A stretch of 64,000 nt of DNA from Streptomyces sp. NBC_00582 (GTDB lineage: Bacteria > Actinomycetota > Actinomycetes > Streptomycetales > Streptomycetaceae): positions 2,852,001 to 2,916,000 of the forward strand of contig NZ_CP107772.1 in the NCBI RefSeq assembly GCF_036345155.1, given 5' to 3'. Every line of letters begins with the position of its first letter. The first letter of the stretch is position 1. Under the pieces are notes generated by a model that did not search any database, was not told the DNA's origin, and was given only the letters and a program-made list of their open reading frames with translations. Of this stretch, positions 1 through 7,727 are shown piece by piece. Made by a program: the position numbers and the translations under genes.

Positions 1-10
1 CTGCGGTCCG

Positions 11-375
11 GGTTGGGCCCTACGGCCCGGGGTTGGACCTGCGGTCCGGGGTTGGGCCTACGGTCCGAGGTTGGACCTACGGCCCGGGGTTAGGCCTACG
101 GCCCGGGGTTGGGGCTGTGGCCCGGGGTTAGGCCTACGGCCCGGGGTTAGGCCTACGGCGCGGGGTTAGGGCTGTGGCCCGGGGTTGGGGCTACGGCCCG
201 GGGTTAGGGCTGTGGCCCGGGGTTGGGGCTACGGCCCGGGGTTAGGCCTACGGCCCGGGGTTGGGGCTGTGGCCCGGGGTTAGGCCTACGGCCCGGGGTT
301 GGGGCTGTGGCCCGGGGTTGGACCTACGGCCCGGGGTTGGACCTGTGGCCCGGGGTTGGACCTACGGCCTGGAGC
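11..375. repeat. 19-bp tandem repeat array with a conserved internal inverted repeat
   Basis: Nineteen GGTT anchors follow one another from 11 to 357, each 19 bp apart apart from a first interval of 20. Nearly every unit has a short inverted repeat in its middle, but the arm sequence varies: GGACC-TGC-GGTCC at about 35-47, GGCC-TAC-GGCC in many units, GGGC-TGTG-GCCC or GGGC-TACG-GCCC in others. A few units carry mismatches. Because 19 is not a multiple of 3, a protein-coding role is unlikely. The array probably starts before the window. Confidence 0.9.
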
Positions 376-414
376 CAGCCCCCCGCCCGGGTTGGGCGCC
401 GGCCCGGATGGGGC

Positions 415-446
415 CCCGGCCCGGATGGGGCCCCATCCGGGCCGGG
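415..446. repeat. 32-bp perfect palindrome
   Basis: The left arm CCCGGCCCGGATGGGG (415-430) is followed without a loop by its exact reverse complement (431-446). A second copy of GGCCCGGATGGGGCCCC lies directly upstream at about 401-417 as a direct repeat. The function is unknown; it lies between the 19-bp array and the ABC transporter. Confidence 0.85.
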
Positions 447-501
447 TTGGACCCCTGGCCCGACCGGCATCGGCTGTCGGCCAGCAGGGGTGCCCGGCCG
501 A

Positions 502-598
502 CCGGCGTCGGCTTCCGACCCCCGGCGTCGGCTTCCAAGCCGGCCTCGGCCTCTGACCCGGCCTCGGCCTCCGACCCGGCCTCGGCTGCCGGCCCTCG
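502..598. repeat. 18-19 bp degenerate GC-rich repeats
   Basis: Units of the type CGGCCTCGGCCTCYGACC occur at 541-558, 559-576 and, diverged, 577-594. Two related units (CGGCGTCGGCTTCC) lie just upstream. Beyond them, up to 700, GCGAGGACCGCC-like motifs recur. The whole 1-750 stretch appears to hold no real gene. Confidence 0.65.
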
Positions 599-750
599 GC
601 CGGACCGCCGGCCCCCGGAGCGAGGACCGCCCTCGCGAGGACGGACCGCCCCCGCGAGGACCGCCGGGTCAAGGGGGTCCCGCTCGGGCTGGACCGGGCT
701 CGTGAGTCGTGCGGTGGGTCAGGGGGCGAGTCGGCCGAAGCCCCGCAGGG

Positions 751-3090
751 TCACGCCGCCCTCTCCCCCGCCTGGAGGTTCCAGAGGGAGGCGTAGAGGC
801 CTCCCCGGGCGAGGAGTTCGGTGTGGGTGCCCTGTTCGGCGACCAGGCCGCCCCGGTCGAGGACGTGGATCCAGTCGGCGTCGCGGATGGTCGACAGCCG
901 GTGGGCGATGATGATCAGGGTGCGGTTCTGCGCGAAGGCGCGCAGGGTGCGCTGGATGGCGGCCTCGGTCTCGTTGTCCACGGCGGAGGTGGCCTCGTCG
1001 AGCACGACGACGGGCGGGTCCTTGAGGATCGCGCGGGCGAGGGCGAGGCGTTGCCGCTGGCCGCCGGACAGCGCCGCGCCGCGTTCGCCGATGAGGGTGT
1101 CGTAGCCGTCGGGCAGGGCCTCGATGAAGGGGTGGGCCTCGGCCATGCGGGCGGCGCGCTCCAGGTGGGCGTCGGTGGCGTCGAAGCTGCCGTAGCGGAT
1201 GTTGTCGGCGATGGTGCCGTCGAAGAGGAACGGGTCCTGGGCGACGAAGCCGACGGCGCCGCGCAGCCCGCGCCGGGACAGGTCGCGTACGTCGCGGCCG
1301 TCGAGCAGGACCCGGCCGGAGTCGGTGTCCTGGAAGCGCATGAGGAGTCGGGCGATGGTGGTCTTGCCGGAGCCGGTGGGGCCGACGATGCCGGTGACCC
1401 GGCCCGGCGCGATGCGCAGGGAGAGGTCCCGCAGGACGGGCGGGCGGCCCGGGTAGGCGAAGGTGACCCGTTCGAGGGTGACGGCGCCCTTGACGTCGCC
1501 GCGCTCCACGGGGTGGTCGGGGCCGACGGGTTCGGCGGGCAGGCTGTGCAGGTGCCGTACCCGGTCGTGGGCGGCGAGGGTGCGCTGGTACTGGTCGACG
1601 ATGCCGCCGAGGCGGGTGAGCCGGAACAGGACCTGCTGGGGCAGTCCGATGAGGGGGCTGAACACCTCGAAGGGGAGGGCGCCGCTCAGGACCGAGCGGC
1701 CGCCGAGGAGGAGGGTGCCGGTCATCGAGGCGGTGGTGACGGCGCGGACGGTCTCGGCGTGGCGGACGGTGGAGCGGTCGGTGCGCCGGTTGCTCTGTCG
1801 GCACACCTCGCCGAGGTCGTGGACGCGCTGTGCCTCGTAGTCCTCGGTGCAGAAGCTCTTGACGGTGGCGCCGGCCTCCAGGCTGTTGACCAGTTGGCTG
1901 TGGAGGGTGGCCTTGTGTTCGCCGGAGACGGCGTAGTCGGCGGCGACGCGGTCCTGGTAGTGGAAGGACAGCCAGGCGACGACCGGCATCGGCAGGAAGG
2001 CGATCCAGGCGATCTGGGGGGCGAGGAGGAGGAAGGCGGGGACCAGGACGACGAAGCTCGTGGCGAGTTGGACGATGTCGTTGGCGGAGGTGGCGAAGAA
2101 CGCGCCCAGTTGGGCGATCTCCTCGGTGAGGACGCCGGCGACGCGGGTGGTGCGTTCACCCTCCAGGTGGCGCAGTTCGAGTTGCTGCACCCGGGTGTAG
2201 GTGGCGTCCCGCCAGTCCTGCTGCACGGCCTGGCCGATTCCGCGCCAGGTGACGTTGGCGGCGTAGGAGAGGGCGGCCACGGCGGCGCAGGCGACGGCGG
2301 CCGCTCCGGCGAGGAACCAGAGTTGGGCGGAGGCGGTGGTCAGGCCGAGGGCGAGCAGGGGTGCGGCCCGGCCCTTGATGAGGACGAGGGCGATCCAGCC
2401 GAGGAACAGGCCGAGGGCGACCTCGGTGAGCTGGCAGAGGGCGGACAGGCCGGAGGCGAGGAAGAGCCGGGGCCGGTGCGGTCCGACGAGGTCGAGGAGG
2501 GAGCGCAGGGAGGAGGCGGGGCGGGGTGGTGACGTCTCGTCGGGGGGTGGGGCGGCGGCGCCGGCCGCGGTGGTCACGGCCCGGCGGACGACGAGGACGG
2601 TGGCGGTGACGACGGCGCCGAGGACGGCGAGGGGTCTGCGCAGCAGCTTGCCGGGGCCGAGGGCCAGTGCGGCGACCGTGGCGGCGCCGGCGAGGGCGAG
2701 GGTGCGGCCCGGGGCGGGCGTCGCGCCCCGGTTCCGGGCGGACTCCGCGAAGGTCCCCGGGGGCTGTCCGGCGTTCCCCGTGGGCGGTCCGGCCGATTCC
2801 GTCGTCGGTGTCGTCGGTTCGGATTTCCCGGTGGATCGGAAGCGGCCGCAGCGGAGAACGGCCGCCAGGGAATTCCTGAGGATTCCGTCGATGTCGGCGG
2901 CGCGGAGTGCGGGGTCGTGAAGGACGAGGACCCCTCCGGTGACATCGCTGACGCGTGCCGTTCGGATGCCGGGAGCTTTCTCCAGTACCTCGGCGAATAC
3001 GCGCGCGAGATGTCTTTTCCCGGCCATTTCGGGAATCTTCCAGCGCTGCCGCCCGGGAACTGCGGAGCACATTGTCACCAGCATGGTCAT
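751..3090 (-). CDS. ABC transporter permease/ATP-binding protein with N-terminal HMA_2-like domain
   Basis: This is a fused half-transporter of 779 residues. Residues 1-90 (VPGRQRWKIPEMAGKRHLA and after) look like the HMA_2 domain, without a CxxC metal site. A low-complexity linker with hydrophobic segments follows, then a six-helix ABC membrane domain at about 190-500. The nucleotide-binding domain has Walker A GPTGSGKT near 568, signature LSGGQRQR near 673, Walker B VVVLDEATS near 692 and H-loop AHRLST near 728. The B-family exporter architecture is clear; the substrate is not. It lies about 50 bp downstream of a DUF5132 gene and is probably cotranscribed with it. The ATG at 3090 has only a weak ribosome site; ATG at 3072 is possible. 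Confidence 0.85.
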   Translation of the reverse strand: MTMLVTMCSAVPGRQRWKIPEMAGKRHLARVFAEVLEKAPGIRTARVSDVTGGVLVLHDPALRAADIDGILRNSLAAVLRCGRFRSTGKSEPTTPTTESAGPPTGNAGQPPGTFAESARNRGATPAPGRTLALAGAATVAALALGPGKLLRRPLAVLGAVVTATVLVVRRAVTTAAGAAAPPPDETSPPRPASSLRSLLDLVGPHRPRLFLASGLSALCQLTEVALGLFLGWIALVLIKGRAAPLLALGLTTASAQLWFLAGAAAVACAAVAALSYAANVTWRGIGQAVQQDWRDATYTRVQQLELRHLEGERTTRVAGVLTEEIAQLGAFFATSANDIVQLATSFVVLVPAFLLLAPQIAWIAFLPMPVVAWLSFHYQDRVAADYAVSGEHKATLHSQLVNSLEAGATVKSFCTEDYEAQRVHDLGEVCRQSNRRTDRSTVRHAETVRAVTTASMTGTLLLGGRSVLSGALPFEVFSPLIGLPQQVLFRLTRLGGIVDQYQRTLAAHDRVRHLHSLPAEPVGPDHPVERGDVKGAVTLERVTFAYPGRPPVLRDLSLRIAPGRVTGIVGPTGSGKTTIARLLMRFQDTDSGRVLLDGRDVRDLSRRGLRGAVGFVAQDPFLFDGTIADNIRYGSFDATDAHLERAARMAEAHPFIEALPDGYDTLIGERGAALSGGQRQRLALARAILKDPPVVVLDEATSAVDNETEAAIQRTLRAFAQNRTLIIIAHRLSTIRDADWIHVLDRGGLVAEQGTHTELLARGGLYASLWNLQAGERAA

Positions 3091-3140
3091 CGTCAGCGGA
3101 TCCCCGAGGTCTTTCCGTGGAGCGGGTGGGGCGTGGGTGT

Positions 3141-3467
3141 TCAGTTCGCCTTGCCGGTGGCGACGGCGGGCGGCCGCTTGGCGGGGGCCTTGTGGTGGCC
3201 GTCGGGTGAGGCGGGCTTCGCGGGGGCGGCGGCCGGTTCCGCCGCGCGGCCTCCGTCGCCGCCCCCCATCTGGGCGGCCACGACCTCGGCGGTGACCTCG
3301 GCGGCGAGGTCCTGGAGTCCCTCGCTCGCCTCGTGGGCGGCGCGCCTGACTTCCATCACGAGTCCGACGGAGGTCTTCACCAGGCCGCGCATCAGGGGTT
3401 TGACGACCCTTTTCGCGAGGGGTGCGGCAATGAGACCGATCAGGAACGGGGGAACAACAGGCGGCAT
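3141..3467 (-). CDS. DUF5132 domain-containing protein
   Basis: This small protein (108 residues) begins MPPVVPPFLIGLIAAPLAKR, with one hydrophobic segment, followed by an amphipathic helix and an Ala/Pro/Lys-rich tail. The N-terminus matches the DUF5132 family, whose role is unknown. I chose ATG 3467 because GAAGGGG lies 8 nt upstream; the in-frame ATG at 3500 has no ribosome site. It precedes the ABC transporter on the same strand, and I recall DUF5132 proteins beside HMA-domain transporters, so a shared job at the membrane is likely but unproven. Confidence 0.75.
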   Translation of the reverse strand: MPPVVPPFLIGLIAAPLAKRVVKPLMRGLVKTSVGLVMEVRRAAHEASEGLQDLAAEVTAEVVAAQMGGGDGGRAAEPAAAPAKPASPDGHHKAPAKRPPAVATGKAN

Positions 3468-3775
3468 GACGCGCACCCCTTCTTTTATTTCCTTTTCCAT
3501 GGTTCGCGATTAATTCCGGAGTGGGCCGCCGGGGGCCCTTTCCTCCGGCATGCGCGAACTGCCCCAGGCTATCGGAATCACCGGCTCCGGAACCAAGCCG
3601 GGACCTGGCCTGTCACCCGTAAGAGTAAGGAGGCGGCAAAAAACCGTCGCGTTCCGGCCAGCCGGGCGGAAACCGACCACCTTTCCCCATGCGTTTCACG
3701 GAGCGTGCAGCATACACACGACCGGGAAAAGGAGCCCTTCGAACGGCCCCGCTCCACCCGGGCCCGCCGAAAGCA

Positions 3776-3804
3776 TTGACGCGGACATGTAGGCCCCCTA
3801 TCTT
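3776..3804 (+). promoter_or_regulatory. Sigma-70-type promoter of the arabinanase operon
   Basis: The -35 hexamer TTGACG (3776-3781) and -10 hexamer TATCTT (3799-3804) are separated by exactly 17 bp. The predicted transcript would start near 3811, about 45 nt before the ATG at 3857. Confidence 0.7.
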
Positions 3805-3809
3805 CTGGC

Positions 3810-3838
3810 CGAAGTTACGAACTGCGTTCGAAATTACG
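3810..3838 (+). promoter_or_regulatory. Candidate operator at the arabinanase transcription start
   Basis: CGAAC-TGC-GTTCG (3818-3830) is an inverted repeat just after the predicted transcription start. It is overlaid by two direct copies of CGAARTTACG (3810-3819 and 3829-3838) spaced 19 bp apart. The position suits a repressor that senses the sugar. The regulator is not evident nearby. Confidence 0.45.
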
Positions 3839-3856
3839 GACAAGGGACGGTCCTGT

Positions 3857-5374
3857 ATGCCTCGGATGTTTCGTCGGCGCCCCGGCTCGGCCGCCGCGCG
3901 CCGCAGATCCCTGCTCGTCTGCGTGCTGACGCTGCTGGTGGCCCTGGTGGCCGCGACCCAGCCGGTGTCCGCGGCGGACGGGCGCCCGTACACCAACCCG
4001 CTGAAGTCGTACAAGGGGGCCGACCCCTGGCTGGAGTACTACGACGGCAACTACTACCTGATCACCACGACGTTCACGGGCATCCTCGGCATCCGCAAGT
4101 CGCCGACGCTGGCCGGCCTGGCCACCGCGCCCAATGTGCAGGTGTGGTCGGACTCCACGTCCACCCGCAACACCAACATCTGGGCGCCGGAGCTGCACCG
4201 GTTCAACGGCCACTGGTACCTGTACTACTCGGCCGGGCCGAGCGGGGTCTCCTGCTGCGACTCCCAGCGCACCCATGTGCTGGAGAGCGCCGGCACCGAC
4301 CCGCTGGGCCCCTACACCTACAAGGGTTCGCTCACCGGCTCCAACCTCACGCCGGGCGGCTGGCTGATCGACGCGACGGTGCTCCAGGCGAACAGCAAGC
4401 TGTACCTGGTGGGCAGCGGGTCCATCAACGGCAGCAAGCAGAGCCTGGTCATCGCGCCGATGAGCAACCCGTACACGCTCTCCAGCGACAGCTTCACGAT
4501 CATCTCCAGCCCCACGCTGAGCTGGGAGACCTCGGGCGCGGCGGTGAACGAGGGCCCCGAGCCGCTCTACCACAACGGCCGTACGTTCCTGACGTACTCG
4601 GCGAGCTACTGCACCACGGCCGACTACAAGCTGGGCCTGCTGGAGCTGACCGGCTCCGACCCGCTCAGCGCGTCCTCGTGGACGAAGACCCAGTCGCCCG
4701 TCTTCCAGCGCAGTGATGCCAACGGGGTCTACGGCCCCGGCCACAACGGCTTCTTCAGCTCGCCGGACGGCACCGAGAACTGGATCGTCTACCACGCCAA
4801 CTCCTCGGCGAGCGGCGGCTGCGGCAACGGGCGCACGACGCGGGCGCAGAAGTTCACCTGGAACGCCGACGGCACCCCGAACTTCGGCACCCCGGTCGCG
4901 CTCGGGACCTCGCTGCCCGGCCCGTCCGGCGAGACGGCGACGACCCCGACGTCGTACACCCTCGTCAACCGCAACAGCGGCAAGTGCCTGGACGTCGACG
5001 GCGGCGGCACGGCCGACGGTACGAACATCTTCCAGTGGACCTGCAACGGCGGGGCCAACCAGAAGTGGAAGATCGAGGACCTCGGCGACGACACCAACCG
5101 GCTGGTCAACGTGGCCACCGGCAAGGTCGCCGACATCGCGGACTGCGCGAGCGCCGACGGCACCGACATCCGGCAGTGGTCGTGGCTGAACAACAAGTGC
5201 CAGCGGTTCCGGCTGGTGTTCACCGCCACCGGCGACTACGTCCGGATCGTCAACGAGTCCACCGGCAAGGTCGCCGACGTCGCCAACTGCGGCACCGCGA
5301 ACGGCACCGACGTACGGCAGTGGACCTGGCTGGACAACACCTGCCAGCAGTGGCGCCTCGTGCCCACCACCTGA
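3857..5374 (+). CDS. Secreted GH43 arabinan-degrading enzyme with ricin-type (CBM13) lectin domain
   Basis: The 505-residue precursor has a signal peptide ending near VSA-AD at residue 40. The GH43 five-bladed propeller covers about 40-350 and shows the catalytic triad: base Asp56 (GADPW), pKa-modulating Asp172 (DATVL) and acid Glu232 (NEGPE). A ricin-B/CBM13 trefoil follows at 367-505, with repeated GKCLDV, GKVADIA and GKVADVA motifs and QW segments. The family resembles GH43_26 exo-alpha-1,5-L-arabinofuranosidases; arabinan as substrate is inferred from family and neighbour. ATG 3857 is preceded by AAGGGACGG and follows a good promoter. The next gene starts 40 bp downstream, so they are probably cotranscribed. 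Confidence 0.85.
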   Translation: MPRMFRRRPGSAAARRRSLLVCVLTLLVALVAATQPVSAADGRPYTNPLKSYKGADPWLEYYDGNYYLITTTFTGILGIRKSPTLAGLATAPNVQVWSDSTSTRNTNIWAPELHRFNGHWYLYYSAGPSGVSCCDSQRTHVLESAGTDPLGPYTYKGSLTGSNLTPGGWLIDATVLQANSKLYLVGSGSINGSKQSLVIAPMSNPYTLSSDSFTIISSPTLSWETSGAAVNEGPEPLYHNGRTFLTYSASYCTTADYKLGLLELTGSDPLSASSWTKTQSPVFQRSDANGVYGPGHNGFFSSPDGTENWIVYHANSSASGGCGNGRTTRAQKFTWNADGTPNFGTPVALGTSLPGPSGETATTPTSYTLVNRNSGKCLDVDGGGTADGTNIFQWTCNGGANQKWKIEDLGDDTNRLVNVATGKVADIADCASADGTDIRQWSWLNNKCQRFRLVFTATGDYVRIVNESTGKVADVANCGTANGTDVRQWTWLDNTCQQWRLVPTT

Positions 5375-5413
5375 CCCCCGCTCCCCCCGCCCCCCTTCGT
5401 CTGGAGAACTCCC

Positions 5414-6862
5414 TTGAGACGCAACGCCGTACGGCTGTTCCTGGCCGTCCTCGTCGCCCTCGCGGCCGTCCTCACCGGCGTGGGCTCCCCCGCCCAGGCC
5501 GCCGTACCGGAATCCCCCGCCGTGACCTACACCAACCCGATCGCCGAGAAGCGGGCCGACCCGCACATCTTCAAGCACACCGACGGCTACTACTACTTCA
5601 CCGCCACCGTCCCGGAGTACGACCGGATCGTGCTGCGCCGGGCGACGACCATCCAGGGCCTCTCCACGGCCTCCGAGGTCACCATCTGGACCAAGCACTC
5701 CAGCGGCATCATGGGCGCGCACATCTGGGCGCCGGAGATCCACTTCATCGACGGCAAGTGGTACGTGTACTTCGCCGCCGGGTCGACCTCCGACGTGTGG
5801 GCGATCCGGATGTACGTCCTCGAGGGCACGGGCGCGAACCCGCTGACCGCGACCTGGACCGAGAAGGGCCAGATCACGACCACCTGGCAGAGCTTCTCCC
5901 TGGACGCCACCACGTTCGTGGTGAACGGTGTCCGCTATCTGGCCTGGGCGCAGCGCAACCCGTCCGAGGACAACAACACCAGCCTGTTCATCGCGAAGAT
6001 GAGCAACCCGTGGACGATCTCCGGCACGCCGACGGAGATCTCGCAGCCGACGCTGTCCTGGGAGACGGTGGGCTACAAGGTCAATGAGGGGCCGGCGCTG
6101 ATCCAGCACGGCGGCAAGGTGTTCCTGACGTACTCGGCGAGCGCCACGGACGCCAACTACTGCCTGGGGATGCTGACCGCGTCCGCGACGGCCGACCTCA
6201 CCAACGCGGCGTCCTGGACGAAGAGTTCGTCGCCGGTGTTCAAGACGAGCGACGCGACCTCGCAGTACGGGCCGGGCCACAACTCCTTCACGGTCTCCGA
6301 GGACGGCAAGTCCGACATCCTCGTCTACCACGACCGCAGCTACAAGGACATCACCGGCGACCCGCTGAACGACCCCAACCGGCGCACCCGCGTGCAGAAG
6401 GTGTACTGGAAGGCGGACGGCACACCGGACTTCGGCATCCCGGTGGCCGACGGGGTCACCCCGCAGCGGTTCTCCTCCTACAACTACGCCGACCGGTTCA
6501 TCCGCCACTGGGAGTACCGGGCGAAGATCGAGGCGAACGTCAGCCCGCTCGCCGACTCGCAGTTCCGGGTGGTGACGGGCCTGACCGGCACCGGGACGGT
6601 CTCCCTGGAGTCGGCCAACTTCCCCGGCTACTACCTGCGGCACAAGAACTTCGAGGTGTGGCTGGAGAAGAACGACGGCACGTCGGCGTTCGCGTCCGAC
6701 GCCAGCTTCTACCAGCGGTCCGGGCTCGCCGACCCGGCGGGGATCTCGTACGAGTCCTCCAACTACGCGGGCCGCTACATCCGGCACTACAACTACCTGC
6801 TGTACGTGCAGACCCCGAGCACCGCGACGGACAAGGGGGACGCCACCTTCTACGCCCAGTAG
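5414..6862 (+). CDS. Secreted GH43 exo-alpha-L-arabinofuranosidase with CBM42 (AbfB) domain
   Basis: The start is TTG at 5414, with GGAG 7 nt upstream. A signal peptide ends near AQA-AV at residue 30. The GH43 propeller shows Asp49 (RADPH), Asp164 (DATTF) and Glu225 (NEGPA). The C-terminal 130 residues (352-482) form an AbfB/CBM42 arabinofuranose-binding trefoil, with repeated YLRH and YIRH motifs. The domain order matches characterised Streptomyces exo-1,5-arabinofuranosidases. With the upstream paralogue, whose lectin domain differs, it forms a pair that should attack arabinan side chains of pectin outside the cell. Confidence 0.88.
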   Translation: MRRNAVRLFLAVLVALAAVLTGVGSPAQAAVPESPAVTYTNPIAEKRADPHIFKHTDGYYYFTATVPEYDRIVLRRATTIQGLSTASEVTIWTKHSSGIMGAHIWAPEIHFIDGKWYVYFAAGSTSDVWAIRMYVLEGTGANPLTATWTEKGQITTTWQSFSLDATTFVVNGVRYLAWAQRNPSEDNNTSLFIAKMSNPWTISGTPTEISQPTLSWETVGYKVNEGPALIQHGGKVFLTYSASATDANYCLGMLTASATADLTNAASWTKSSSPVFKTSDATSQYGPGHNSFTVSEDGKSDILVYHDRSYKDITGDPLNDPNRRTRVQKVYWKADGTPDFGIPVADGVTPQRFSSYNYADRFIRHWEYRAKIEANVSPLADSQFRVVTGLTGTGTVSLESANFPGYYLRHKNFEVWLEKNDGTSAFASDASFYQRSGLADPAGISYESSNYAGRYIRHYNYLLYVQTPSTATDKGDATFYAQ

Positions 6863-6892
6863 CGGCCCGAGGGGCCTCCCGATCGCATGACA

Positions 6893-6936
6893 CCGAGACT
6901 ATACATAGGGTGTATACGCGCTATGTATAGTCTCGG
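6893..6936. promoter_or_regulatory. 16-bp perfect inverted repeat overlapping the start of the deacetylase gene
   Basis: CCGAGACTATACATAG (6893-6908) and CTATGTATAGTCTCGG (6921-6936) are exact reverse complements around a 12-bp spacer that itself contains GTATAC. The element is AT-rich in a very GC-rich genome and ends one base before the ATG at 6938. It has the form of a repressor operator, but could also act as an RNA hairpin that blocks translation. Confidence 0.75.
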
Positions 6937-6937
6937 C

Positions 6938-7726
6938 ATGCCTTCTCTGACCAGGAAGATGAAGAAAACGGGGGCCGGGTTGCGTGCCGTCGCCGTCTCG
7001 GCGGCGGCCGCCTGCCTGGCGGTCACACTCACCGGCTGCGGCGGTCTCGACACCACCGCCCCCAGCGCCGCCCGTGCCCGTCCGGCGGCCACCGTCCAGG
7101 CCGCCCGCCTCGGCGCCGTCGACTGCCGCGAGGTGAAGTGCATCGCGCTCACCTTCGACGCGGGACCCAGCGAGCACTCGGCCCGGCTGCTCGACATCCT
7201 CAAGGAGAAACAGGTCCACGCGACCTTCTTCCTGCTGGGGAAGCGGCACATCGAGAAGTACCCGGACCTCGTGCGGCGCATGGCCGCCGAGGGGCACGAG
7301 GTGGCCAGCCACACCTGGGACCACAAGATCCTGACGCGTATCGAGCCGGACGAGATACGCGAGGAACTGCGGCGCCCCGACGACGCGATAGAGCGCCTCA
7401 CCGGCCACCGTCCCACCCTGATGCGCCCGCCGCAGGGCCGGACCGACGACACCGTGCACGAGATCTGCCGCGAGGAGGGCCTCGCGGAGGTGCTCTGGAC
7501 GGTGACCGCGAAGGACTATCGGACGACGGACTCCGCGCTCATCACGAAACGCGTCCTCGCCCAGGCCGACCGGGACGGCATCATCCTGCTGCACGACCTG
7601 TACGACGGGACCGTCCCGGCCGTGCCCGGGATCATCGACGCCCTCAAGGAACGCGGGTTCGTGTTCGTCACCGTGCCGCAACTGCTGGCGCCCGGCCAGG
7701 CGGAACCGGGGAAGGTCTACCGCTGA
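6938..7726 (+). CDS. Lipoprotein polysaccharide deacetylase (NodB/CE4 family) with altered metal motif
   Basis: The 262-residue protein has a lipoprotein signal peptide with lipobox LTGC (Cys34). The NodB domain shows motif 1 as TFDAGP: the catalytic-base Asp74 is kept, but the next residue, normally a metal-binding Asp, is Ala75. Motif 2 keeps both histidines (SHTWDH, His125 and His129). RPPQG and IILLHD correspond to motifs 3 and 5. It would act at the cell surface on acetylated glycans, but activity is uncertain because one ligand is missing. ATG 6938 gives the best signal peptide; an upstream in-frame ATG at 6887 would translate the inverted repeat. Confidence 0.8.
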   Translation: MPSLTRKMKKTGAGLRAVAVSAAAACLAVTLTGCGGLDTTAPSAARARPAATVQAARLGAVDCREVKCIALTFDAGPSEHSARLLDILKEKQVHATFFLLGKRHIEKYPDLVRRMAAEGHEVASHTWDHKILTRIEPDEIREELRRPDDAIERLTGHRPTLMRPPQGRTDDTVHEICREEGLAEVLWTVTAKDYRTTDSALITKRVLAQADRDGIILLHDLYDGTVPAVPGIIDALKERGFVFVTVPQLLAPGQAEPGKVYR

Positions 7727-7727
7727 C

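Larger units (their letters stand above)
3468..3856. other. Divergent intergenic region with one recognisable promoter
   Basis: This 389-bp gap separates the leftward DUF5132 gene from the rightward arabinanase gene. The only clear elements are the promoter and repeats at 3775-3838, listed separately. No small gene or RNA was recognised in the rest. Confidence 0.6.

Noticed and set aside
11..375. CRISPR array
   Set aside because: The units are contiguous 19-mers without unique spacers and no cas genes are nearby.
223..911. Several overlapping open frames in the repeat block, rich in Gly, Pro and Arg
   Set aside because: They arise from the 19-bp and 18-bp repeats, have no ribosome sites and overlap each other in different frames.
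3815..6787. A 990-codon open frame antisense to the two arabinanases
   Set aside because: High-GC third-position bias creates long antisense frames; the sense strand has clear GH43, CBM13 and CBM42 domains.
6887..6937. Upstream ATG as start of the deacetylase
   Set aside because: It would translate the inverted repeat and put a non-hydrophobic leader in front of a complete lipoprotein signal.
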